Assembly: GCA_012036325.1 (NCBI GenBank)
Contig: JAAUPC010000153.1
Coordinates: forward strand, 1 to 8,074
From: Paracoccaceae bacterium
GTDB taxonomy: Bacteria; Pseudomonadota; Alphaproteobacteria; Rhodobacterales; Rhodobacteraceae
Direction: 5' to 3'
DNA: 8,074 nt
In this document: positions 1-4,839 of the stretch, in pieces
Numbering within the stretch: the first letter of the stretch is position 1
How the letters are laid out: every line of letters starts with the position of its first letter
The notes under the pieces: generated by a model
What the model was told of the DNA's origin: nothing
What the model saw: only the letters and a program-made list of their open reading frames with translations
Databases searched by the model: none
Position numbers and translations under genes: made by a program

Positions 1-118
1 TCGCGTCGGCCTGTTCCAGCACCGTGACAGAGGCGCCCCGCAAGGCCAGCGCCCGCGCCACGGCAAGCCCCGCCACGCCTGCGCCGATCACCGTCACCCT
101 TTGGCCGATCAGGCTCAT
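1..118 (-). CDS. FAD-dependent oxidoreductase/monooxygenase, N-terminal fragment
   Basis: The frame opens with ATG at 118-116 on the minus strand and runs off the left edge, giving 39 residues. They form a classic Rossmann beta-alpha-beta dinucleotide-binding unit: a hydrophobic strand, the GAGVAG glycine motif (GxGxxG) at about residues 12-17, a helix, and a second strand ending in VTVLEQ, whose Glu is the usual contact for the FAD ribose. A fold this close to the N-terminus is typical of FAD-dependent monooxygenases of the UbiH/salicylate-hydroxylase type and of other FAD oxidoreductases. The substrate cannot be read from this fragment. A G-rich stretch just ahead of the ATG can serve as ribosome binding site. 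The gene lies downstream of dksA on the same strand, but a terminator hairpin sits only 18 bases before its start. An NAD(P)-binding enzyme is less likely but not excluded. Confidence 0.8.
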   Translation of the reverse strand, partial: MSLIGQRVTVIGAGVAGLAVARALALRGASVTVLEQADA

Positions 119-136
119 CCCGCACCCCTGCAAATG

Positions 137-163
137 AAAACGCCGGACCATCAAGGCCCGGCG
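137..163 (-). terminator. Rho-independent terminator of dksA
   Basis: On the minus strand, a 9-bp stem (arms 163-155 and 149-141, one G-U wobble, otherwise G/C-rich) encloses the 5-base loop TTGAT and is followed directly by TTTTC. It lies 27 bases after the dksA stop codon and 18 bases before the flavoprotein start. Intrinsic termination of dksA transcription is the natural reading. The plus-strand version of the hairpin lacks a T-tract. Confidence 0.7.
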
Positions 164-190
164 CAAATGCTGTCACAATCCGCCGGGCGG

Positions 191-613
191 TCAGTCTTCG
201 CGGTGCACCTTCTCACGCCGTTCGTGCTTTTCCTGGGCTTCCAGCGTCATGGTCGCGATCGGGCGCGCATCAAGCCGCTTGAGGCTGATCGGTTCGCCCG
301 TCACGTCGCAATAACCAAACTCGCCATTGTCGATGCGGCGCAGGGCGGCGTCAATCTTGCCAACCAGCTTGCGCTGCCGGTCCCGGGTCCGCAGTTCCAA
401 CGCCCGGTCGGTTTCTTCGGACGCCCGGTCTGCGATGTCGGGGACATTGCGGCCGCTATCTTGCAGGCTGTCGATAGTTTCGGCCGACTGATCCAGCAAC
501 TCCTGCTTCCAGACCAGCAATTTGCGGCGGAAGTATTCCAGCTGGCGTTCGTTCATGAAGGGTTCGTCCTCGGCAGGACGGTAGTCGTCGGGCAGGAAAA
601 CCTCAGCCTTCAT
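191..613 (-). CDS. dksA: DksA/TraR-family RNA polymerase-binding transcription factor
   Basis: The 140-residue protein fits DksA, which enters the RNA polymerase secondary channel and, with ppGpp, resets transcription in the stringent response. Residues about 20-100 form the long coiled coil. Its tip carries D59-x-x-D62-x-A64, the acidic DxxDxA signature needed for activity. Residues 101-127 occupy the zinc-finger position (GYC, then TGEPIS, then RLDARP), but three of the four zinc cysteines are replaced: the four positions read C102, T105, T123 and A126. Cys102 is the only cysteine in the protein. Reduced-cysteine DksA proteins are known in alphaproteobacteria (Rhodobacter) and in Pseudomonas DksA2, so the protein is probably functional and zinc-independent. 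The start chosen is ATG 613, which has a strong Shine-Dalgarno. An in-frame ATG at 664 would add 17 poorly conserved residues. The gene is divergent from the MoxR gene and ends at its own terminator. Confidence 0.93.
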   Translation of the reverse strand: MKAEVFLPDDYRPAEDEPFMNERQLEYFRRKLLVWKQELLDQSAETIDSLQDSGRNVPDIADRASEETDRALELRTRDRQRKLVGKIDAALRRIDNGEFGYCDVTGEPISLKRLDARPIATMTLEAQEKHERREKVHRED

Positions 614-620
614 TGACACT

Positions 621-628
621 CTCTCCTC
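621..628 (-). promoter_or_regulatory. Shine-Dalgarno that fixes the dksA start
   Basis: The minus strand reads GAGGAGAG at 628-621, with the AGGAG core 9 bases before ATG 613. The upstream in-frame ATG at 664 has no comparable site, which favours the 140-residue product. Confidence 0.7.
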
Positions 629-684
629 TGCGCCGGATCGCTCCGACAGGTGGGCTTCTGTCATGATGCGCCTCCGCTGCGGGG

Positions 685-713
685 CATTTAGCCCAAGGCC
701 GGGACAATGTCAC
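685..713 (-). promoter_or_regulatory. Candidate sigma-70 promoter of dksA
   Basis: On the minus strand, GTGACA (713-708, one mismatch to TTGACA) is followed after 17 bases by TAAATG (690-685); CTAAAT one base earlier would give a 16-base spacer. Transcription would start near 678 and give a leader of about 65 bases. This is a consensus match only. Confidence 0.4.
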
Positions 714-719
714 TAGCGG

Positions 720-748
720 TTGCGACATTTTCTTGGCCTAGGTAGGGT
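720..748 (+). promoter_or_regulatory. Candidate promoter of the MoxR-type ATPase gene
   Basis: TTGCGA (720-725) is followed after 17 bases by TAGGGT (743-748), which would start transcription about 30 bases before ATG 785. It lies beside the dksA promoter candidate and points the opposite way. The -10 match is weak, at three of six bases. Confidence 0.25.
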
Positions 749-784
749 TTGTGTAAGGACTGCAAACAGGATGTTGAGAACGCA

Positions 785-1624
785 ATGAAATTTGCATCGA
801 CCGAAGGCTATGTCGCGACGGATGACCTGAAGGTCGCTGTCAATGCAGCGGTCACCTTGCAGCGGCCCTTGCTGGTGAAGGGCGAACCGGGGACGGGCAA
901 GACCGAACTTGCGCGGCAGGTGGCGGCGGCGCTGCACCTGCCCCTGATTGAATGGCATGTGAAAAGCACAACCAAGGCGCAACAGGGGCTTTACGAATAT
1001 GACGCGGTCAGCCGCTTGCGTGACAGCCAGCTGGGCGATGCGCGGGTCAATGAATTGAAGAACTACATCCGCAAGGGCAAGCTTTGGCAGGCCTTTGAGG
1101 CCGAGGGGCGCGTGGTTCTTCTGATTGATGAGATCGACAAGGCCGACATCGAATTTCCGAATGACCTTCTGCAAGAACTCGACCGGATGGAGTTTCACGT
1201 CTATGAGACCGGTGAGACGATCCGCGCAAGGCACCGCCCGGTGGTCATCATCACCTCGAACAACGAAAAAGAACTGCCGGATGCCTTCCTGCGCCGGTGT
1301 TTCTTTCACTACATCCGTTTTCCCGATGCTGAGACTTTGGCGGCAATTGTCCGCGTGCATTTCCCGGGCATCAAAGATCAGCTTCTGACCGCCGCCCTGA
1401 CCCAGTTCTATGAACTGCGCGAGGTTCCGGGGCTGAAGAAGAAGCCCTCTACCAGCGAGGTGCTGGATTGGTTGCGGCTCCTCCTGGCCGAGGATCTGGC
1501 GCCTGAGGATCTGCGAAAGGACCCGAAGAACGCCCTGCCCCGGCTGCATGGCGCGCTGTTGAAGAACGAACAGGATGTGCAGCTTTTTGAACGGCTTGCC
1601 TTCATGGCGCGGGGGCAGCGGTAG
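785..1624 (+). CDS. MoxR-type AAA+ ATPase
   Basis: This 279-residue cytoplasmic ATPase belongs to the MoxR/CbbQ/NorQ group, whose members remodel or activate client proteins together with a VWA-domain partner. Visible motifs are Walker A GEPGTGKT (33-40), Walker B VVLLIDE with the Asp-Glu pair at 115-116, a sensor-1 Asn at 159 (TSNNEKELP), and arginine-finger candidates R170 and R171 just after PDAFL. The helical lid domain follows to the C-terminus. The length is normal for a single-domain MoxR protein. ATG 785 is chosen because the protein then begins MKFASTEGYVATDDL, as expected for the family; the only upstream start is a TTG at 749. The ribosome binding site is weak (AGGA 13 bases upstream, GAGAA closer). 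The likely partner is the CoxE-type VWA protein at 4840-6021, about 3.2 kb away instead of adjacent. Its last 23 bases overlap the end of the convergent SRPBCC gene. Confidence 0.92.
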   Translation: MKFASTEGYVATDDLKVAVNAAVTLQRPLLVKGEPGTGKTELARQVAAALHLPLIEWHVKSTTKAQQGLYEYDAVSRLRDSQLGDARVNELKNYIRKGKLWQAFEAEGRVVLLIDEIDKADIEFPNDLLQELDRMEFHVYETGETIRARHRPVVIITSNNEKELPDAFLRRCFFHYIRFPDAETLAAIVRVHFPGIKDQLLTAALTQFYELREVPGLKKKPSTSEVLDWLRLLLAEDLAPEDLRKDPKNALPRLHGALLKNEQDVQLFERLAFMARGQR

Positions 1625-2144
1625 CCGCATCATGGCGGCGGCGCGCTTCGGCCAGGTCTTCCGCCACGGCGCTGATCCTGGGTGGCGGAAGTGTCGGATA
1701 GACCGACCCGATTCCGTGCAGCTTTAGCAGAAGGTCCTCTAGGATGCTGAAGGTCGATGTCCAGCCGCCCTTGTGGCCTTTGTAATGCTCCTCATTCGGA
1801 AACCCGGTTTGCAGGAAGCGCAGGCGCGTGCCCGCCCCCTCCACCTCAAACCGCAACGAGACGATGGATTGCACGGCAAACATCGGAAAGCGGTAGGAAA
1901 ACATCAGCCGTTCATCCGGCACGATCTCATGATAGGTGCCGTGCGCCCAATGCGCCGCGCCGTCCTTTTCCATGTTGAAGCGCCAGTTGCCGCCGGGGCG
2001 AAAGTCAATCTCACAGGTGGTCAGGTGGTGCTGTTCCGGCCCCCACCAGGCCGAAACAAGCGCCGGGTGTGACCAGAGGCCGAAGACAAAGGCCGGGGCG
2101 GCGTTGAAATGGTGGTCCAGCGCCAGAAGGTTCGGGTGGGTCAT
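1602..2144 (-). CDS. SRPBCC/AHSA1-family protein, distal copy
   Basis: The 180-residue protein has the AHSA1-like START/SRPBCC fold, a hydrophobic-cavity domain. Key landmarks are HHFNAAPAFVFGLWSHP near the N-terminus, WWGP at 33-36, the DFRPGGNWRF strand pair (47-56), GTYHEIVPDERL (69-80) and the GAGTRLRFLQTGF strand (104-116). After the domain comes KLHGIGSVYPTLP (141-153) and a charged helix. This tail is shared with the gene just upstream, so the two are tandem paralogues. Ligand and biochemical role are unknown; SRPBCC proteins beside ArsR regulators are common but mostly uncharacterised. The start overlaps the upstream stop as ATGA (2144-2141), with GAGGAGAAGG 4 bases before the ATG, which suggests translational coupling. 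The last 23 bases (1602-1624) also encode the C-terminus of the MoxR ATPase on the other strand, and the translated end is an Ala/Pro-rich tail. Confidence 0.88.
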   Translation of the reverse strand: MTHPNLLALDHHFNAAPAFVFGLWSHPALVSAWWGPEQHHLTTCEIDFRPGGNWRFNMEKDGAAHWAHGTYHEIVPDERLMFSYRFPMFAVQSIVSLRFEVEGAGTRLRFLQTGFPNEEHYKGHKGGWTSTFSILEDLLLKLHGIGSVYPTLPPPRISAVAEDLAEARRRHDAATAAPAP

Positions 2145-2686
2145 TTGGCCTTCTCCTCGAACAGGCGCGCGCGGGCGGCTTCCAGGTCCTGCGCCACGCC
2201 GTCGATGTGGCGCTTTTCCGGAAGGCTTGGCCACAGGCTGCCAACCCCATGCATCGCCAAAAGCGCCTCGCCCATGACTTGGATCGCTTCCGGCCAGCCG
2301 CGGCCATGTTCAACCCGGGCCTGCGCATCGGGAAAGCCGGTCTGCAGGAAAACAAGCCGCGTGCCATCACCCTCGGCTGTCAGGTCGATGGAGATGGTCG
2401 AGAAAAACTCAGTCCCCTCAAAGTGGTAAGAGTAGACCAGGCGAAACGGTGCCTCCACTTCATGATAGGTGCCGCTCACAAACTCTGTCACGTCACCGTT
2501 CACGTTGCGCAGGGACCAGCGGCCGCCGGGGCGCAGATCCACCGCGATGTCATGCGCGCGGAACCCGTGGGAAGACCCAAACCATGACCGGATCAGCTCT
2601 GCCTTCGTCCAGACGGCCCAGACCAGCGCGGGCGGACCGGCAAAGCGGTGCGTCAGGCGCAGGGCGTTGGCGCTATTGTCGTCCAT
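2141..2686 (-). CDS. SRPBCC/AHSA1-family protein, proximal copy
   Basis: The 181-residue protein has the same AHSA1-like SRPBCC domain as its downstream neighbour: LTHRFAGPPALVWAVWTKAEL (11-31) and SWFG (34-37), then DLRPGGRWSLR (50-60), SGTYHEVEAPFRLVY (71-85), and GDGTRLVFLQTGF (106-118). It keeps the same extra tail, AMHGVGSLWPSLP (144-156). Function is unknown. The ATG at 2686 is preferred over an ATG at 2716 because a near-perfect Shine-Dalgarno, GAGGAGG (2699-2693), lies 6 bases before it and the protein then begins just ahead of the conserved domain. The start lies 14 bases inside the end of the ArsR gene, and its stop overlaps the next start. All three genes therefore form one operon, probably repressed by the ArsR protein. 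A catalytic role would need a substrate-specific family match that is not visible here. Confidence 0.9.
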   Translation of the reverse strand: MDDNSANALRLTHRFAGPPALVWAVWTKAELIRSWFGSSHGFRAHDIAVDLRPGGRWSLRNVNGDVTEFVSGTYHEVEAPFRLVYSYHFEGTEFFSTISIDLTAEGDGTRLVFLQTGFPDAQARVEHGRGWPEAIQVMGEALLAMHGVGSLWPSLPEKRHIDGVAQDLEAARARLFEEKAK

Positions 2687-3017
2687 TCTTTGCCTCCTCG
2701 GCCTGCAGCCGGTCAATCAGCGCATCCATCCGGTCAAACGCGCCTTCCCAATGCTGACGGTAATGGTCGATCCAGCCCGCTGCCTGTTGCAGCCCCGCTG
2801 CGTCCAAATGCACCGGACGGGTCTTGGCAACGCGTTCGCGGCGGATCAGACCGGCACCTTCCAACACCTTCAGGTGCTTGGAGATTCCGGGCTGGCTTAA
2901 CCCATTGGCCGCCACGATGGCATTGACGGTCTGCGCGCCGTCCGCGATCTGCGCCAGGATCGCCCGGCGGGTCGGATCGGCCAGGGCAAGGAAGGTGCGG
3001 GACAGGGGATCGGTCAT
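2673..3017 (-). CDS. ArsR-family winged-helix transcriptional regulator
   Basis: The 114-residue repressor starts with the typical MTDPLSRTFLALADPTRRAIL segment of ArsR proteins found beside SRPBCC genes. The winged helix-turn-helix covers about residues 15-70, with recognition helix around SQPGISKHLKVLE (41-53) and the wing at GLIRRERVAKTRPVHL. There is no ELCVCDL metal-binding box and no cysteine at all, so it does not sense metal by the classical ArsR thiolate site. The C-terminal helix (WIDHYRQHWEGAFDRMDALI, 82-101) probably forms the dimer interface. ATG 3017 is chosen from the family N-terminus and from GGTGAT 3 bases before it. ATG 3029 is in frame, has AAGGA 10 bases upstream and would add four residues. 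The protein is inferred to repress its own operon with the two downstream SRPBCC genes; the signal is unknown. Confidence 0.9.
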   Translation of the reverse strand: MTDPLSRTFLALADPTRRAILAQIADGAQTVNAIVAANGLSQPGISKHLKVLEGAGLIRRERVAKTRPVHLDAAGLQQAAGWIDHYRQHWEGAFDRMDALIDRLQAEEAKNGRQ

Positions 3018-3036
3018 GGAATCACCCATAAGTTAT

Positions 3037-3058
3037 ATTTCCTTACGGTAATGTAAAT
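3037..3058. promoter_or_regulatory. Possible operator of the ArsR-type repressor
   Basis: Just upstream of the regulator start is an AT-rich patch in otherwise GC-rich DNA. It holds the short palindrome TTACGGTAA (3043-3051) within a looser inverted repeat, ATTT at 3037-3040 matched by AAAT at 3055-3058. On the minus strand TATAAC (3038-3033) follows as a possible -10 element. The position suits autoregulation, but the symmetry is imperfect and the repeat is short. Confidence 0.25.
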
Positions 3059-3228
3059 CCGATCCGTCGCGCAAGGCGAATCAGGCTCCGCACCCGCCGG
3101 AAAACGCTCGACGTACTCACACCTCCGACAAGACTGAAACAAAGCGTGAGGGATAAGGATAAATCTGGCCCCAACCGGCACTTCAACCGCGAGGGGTAGT
3201 GTGCGGAAAAATCGTAACTTTTGCTGAA

Positions 3229-3258
3229 TTGACTCTGGCTTCTCCGGGGGCTGACACT
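3229..3258 (+). promoter_or_regulatory. Weak candidate promoter of the lipoprotein gene train
   Basis: TTGACT (3229-3234) is a good -35 match in the divergent intergenic region. The best -10 at the right distance is only GACACT (3253-3258, 18-base spacer), which also lies in the loop of a small hairpin (GGCTG 3249-3253 with CAGCC 3259-3263). Apart from this and the ArsR operator candidate, I see nothing else in 3059-3302. Confidence 0.2.
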
Positions 3259-3302
3259 CAGCCAGCCCCATCTGCCGGGGCGCTGCCATATCAGGTCCTG
3301 CC

Positions 3303-4631
3303 ATGCGCCTGCCGTTCCTTCTTGCCGCGCTTTGCGCGGTGTCTGCCTGTGCGCCGCCGGCGCAGGTGTCAAAAAGCGATCCTCGGGCCGAGGTTGGCGT
3401 GGGCTTTGGCACAGGGTCCTCCGGCCTGGGGCTGGGGGGCAGCGGCGGGTCATCCCTGGCGCGGGATTTCATGGACTTGACCTTTGCCATGGAAAGCGGC
3501 CGCCGGCTTGAGGTGTTCAGCCGCTTTGAAGGTCCGATCACAGTGGGCATGACGGGTGCCGTCCCCGCTTCGGCCCCGCGCGACCTTGGCGCGCTGATCG
3601 GTCGGCTGTCGACTGAGGCCGGGATCGACATCGCCCCCAGCACCACCGGACAGGCCACGATCACGGTTGAATTCGCCAACCGGGCTGAATTGCGCCGCCT
3701 TGCCCCGATGGCCGCCTGCTTTGTGGTGCCGGGCGTCTCCTCGCTTGGCGAGTACCGTCGGTTGCGCGGGTCAGATGCGGTGGATTGGGCGCTGGTCACA
3801 AGGCGCACGCGGGCGGCGATTTTCATTCCCGCCGACACCAGCCCGCAAGAAATTCGCGATTGCCTGCATGAAGAACTCGCCCAGGCGCTGGGGCCGCTGA
3901 ATGACCTTTACCGGCTGCCGAACAGCGTCTTCAACGACGACAACTTCCATTCGGTGCTGACCAGCTTTGACATGACGATCCTGCGCGCGACCTACGCGCC
4001 GCAGCTTGCAAGCGGCATGACGCGGGAAGAGGTGGCCGCGCGCCTGCCTGGCATCCTTGGCGGGACCGCCCTGCCCGACACCGTCGTTCCCGGGCCCTGG
4101 GTCCAGTCGATCGAGGCGGCACTCGGACGGGCTGGCGGGGTTGAGGCGCGGCGCGCAGCGGCAGAACGCGCGCTGTCCATCGCGCAACAGCAGGGCTGGC
4201 AGGACAACCGCCTGGCCTTCAGCCATTTCGCCGTGGCCCGCCTTTGGGCTGGCAGCGACCCGGGCCGCGCGCTGACGGAATTCGACAATGCCGCCGCCAT
4301 CTATGCAGGGCTGCCCGGCGGGCAGATCCAGATCGCCCATATCGACATGCAGCGCGCCGCCATGGCGCTGGCTGGCGGGCAGAACGATGCCGCCTTGCGG
4401 CTGGTCGACAAGGCGATTCCCATCGTGCGCTCGCATGAAAACGCGGCCCTCTTGGCCACCCTGATGCTCATCAAGGCCGAGGCGTTGGAGCGGTCAGGTG
4501 ACCCTGCGGCTGCGGCGGCGCTGCGCCTCGACAGTCAGGTCTGGGCACGCTATGGCTTCGGGCCTGACAGCGTGGTCAAGGCCCGGATGCGCGATATCGC
4601 CATCGTCGCCAACCGCGCGGCAAACGGCTGA
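3303..4631 (+). CDS. DUF2927-domain lipoprotein with helical C-terminal region
   Basis: The 442-residue precursor starts with a short lipoprotein signal peptide; the lipobox VSAC places the lipidated cysteine at residue 16, so the mature protein should be anchored in a membrane and exposed to the periplasm. Residues 25-55 are a Gly/Ser-rich flexible linker. The DUF2927 domain spans about 55-235 and carries HEELAQALGPLNDLY (189-203) followed by SVFNDDN (208-214), the hallmark block of the family. The HEExxQ segment recalls a zincin active site, but a protease activity has not been shown for the family to my knowledge. Cys139 and Cys187 are the only cysteines after the lipidated one and may form a disulfide. 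Residues about 265-440 are Ala-rich helices in a TPR-like pattern. AGGT lies 7 bases before ATG 3303. It is the first gene of the plus-strand train; its function is unknown. Confidence 0.85.
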   Translation: MRLPFLLAALCAVSACAPPAQVSKSDPRAEVGVGFGTGSSGLGLGGSGGSSLARDFMDLTFAMESGRRLEVFSRFEGPITVGMTGAVPASAPRDLGALIGRLSTEAGIDIAPSTTGQATITVEFANRAELRRLAPMAACFVVPGVSSLGEYRRLRGSDAVDWALVTRRTRAAIFIPADTSPQEIRDCLHEELAQALGPLNDLYRLPNSVFNDDNFHSVLTSFDMTILRATYAPQLASGMTREEVAARLPGILGGTALPDTVVPGPWVQSIEAALGRAGGVEARRAAAERALSIAQQQGWQDNRLAFSHFAVARLWAGSDPGRALTEFDNAAAIYAGLPGGQIQIAHIDMQRAAMALAGGQNDAALRLVDKAIPIVRSHENAALLATLMLIKAEALERSGDPAAAAALRLDSQVWARYGFGPDSVVKARMRDIAIVANRAANG

Positions 4632-4665
4632 AGTGGGGCGGCCTGCCCCGGCACTGGGGTGTGGA

Positions 4666-4836
4666 ATGTTCGTGATCGGCGGTCTGGTTCTGGGCGCAAT
4701 CGGTGGCGCTTTGGTCGCGCGGCGGCGCGGCGGCAAAGCGGCCGACATGGCACAATATGCCGCCGGATTCGGCATTGCCTTTGGCCTTCTGGGCCTGTTC
4801 CTGACGCTGTTTCTTGACCGGCTTCTCCTCGGCTGA
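4666..4836 (+). CDS. Small two-helix membrane protein
   Basis: This gene encodes 56 residues. Two hydrophobic helices (about 1-17 and 31-51) are joined by a basic loop, ARRRGGKAAD (18-27), so the loop is expected on the cytoplasmic side and both ends in the periplasm. No catalytic motif is visible and I cannot assign a function. The ATG at 4666 is preferred because GGGGTGTGGA directly precedes it and the protein then begins at the first helix; upstream in-frame codons run back inside the lipoprotein gene. It starts 34 bases after the lipoprotein stop, and only 3 bases separate its stop from the VWA gene, so it is almost certainly co-transcribed. Short proteins of this type in related bacteria have, as I recall, sometimes been labelled apolipoprotein acyltransferase, which the length and sequence here do not support. 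Confidence 0.75.
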   Translation: MFVIGGLVLGAIGGALVARRRGGKAADMAQYAAGFGIAFGLLGLFLTLFLDRLLLG

Positions 4837-4839
4837 CCG

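Noticed and set aside
614..664. N-terminal extension of DksA from ATG 664
   Set aside because: The downstream ATG 613 has a strong Shine-Dalgarno and gives the usual N-terminus; the 17 extra residues show no family resemblance that I recognise.
713..1633. A 306-codon open frame on the minus strand opposite the MoxR gene
   Set aside because: The plus strand carries complete AAA+ motifs; the reverse frame has no recognisable domain and is the kind of long antisense frame expected in GC-rich DNA.
3247..3269. Hairpin in the lipoprotein leader as a riboswitch or attenuator
   Set aside because: Only a 5-6 bp stem with two competing pairings is visible, there is no T-tract, and no known riboswitch core was seen.
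3014..3838. A 274-codon minus-strand frame across the intergenic region and lipoprotein start
   Set aside because: It has low-complexity Arg/Pro/Ser composition, no domain and no ribosome binding site, and it conflicts with the lipobox-bearing plus-strand gene.
4640..4659. CCCC/GGGG hairpin after the lipoprotein stop as a terminator
   Set aside because: The stem is only 4 bp without a T-run, and the next gene starts a few bases later.
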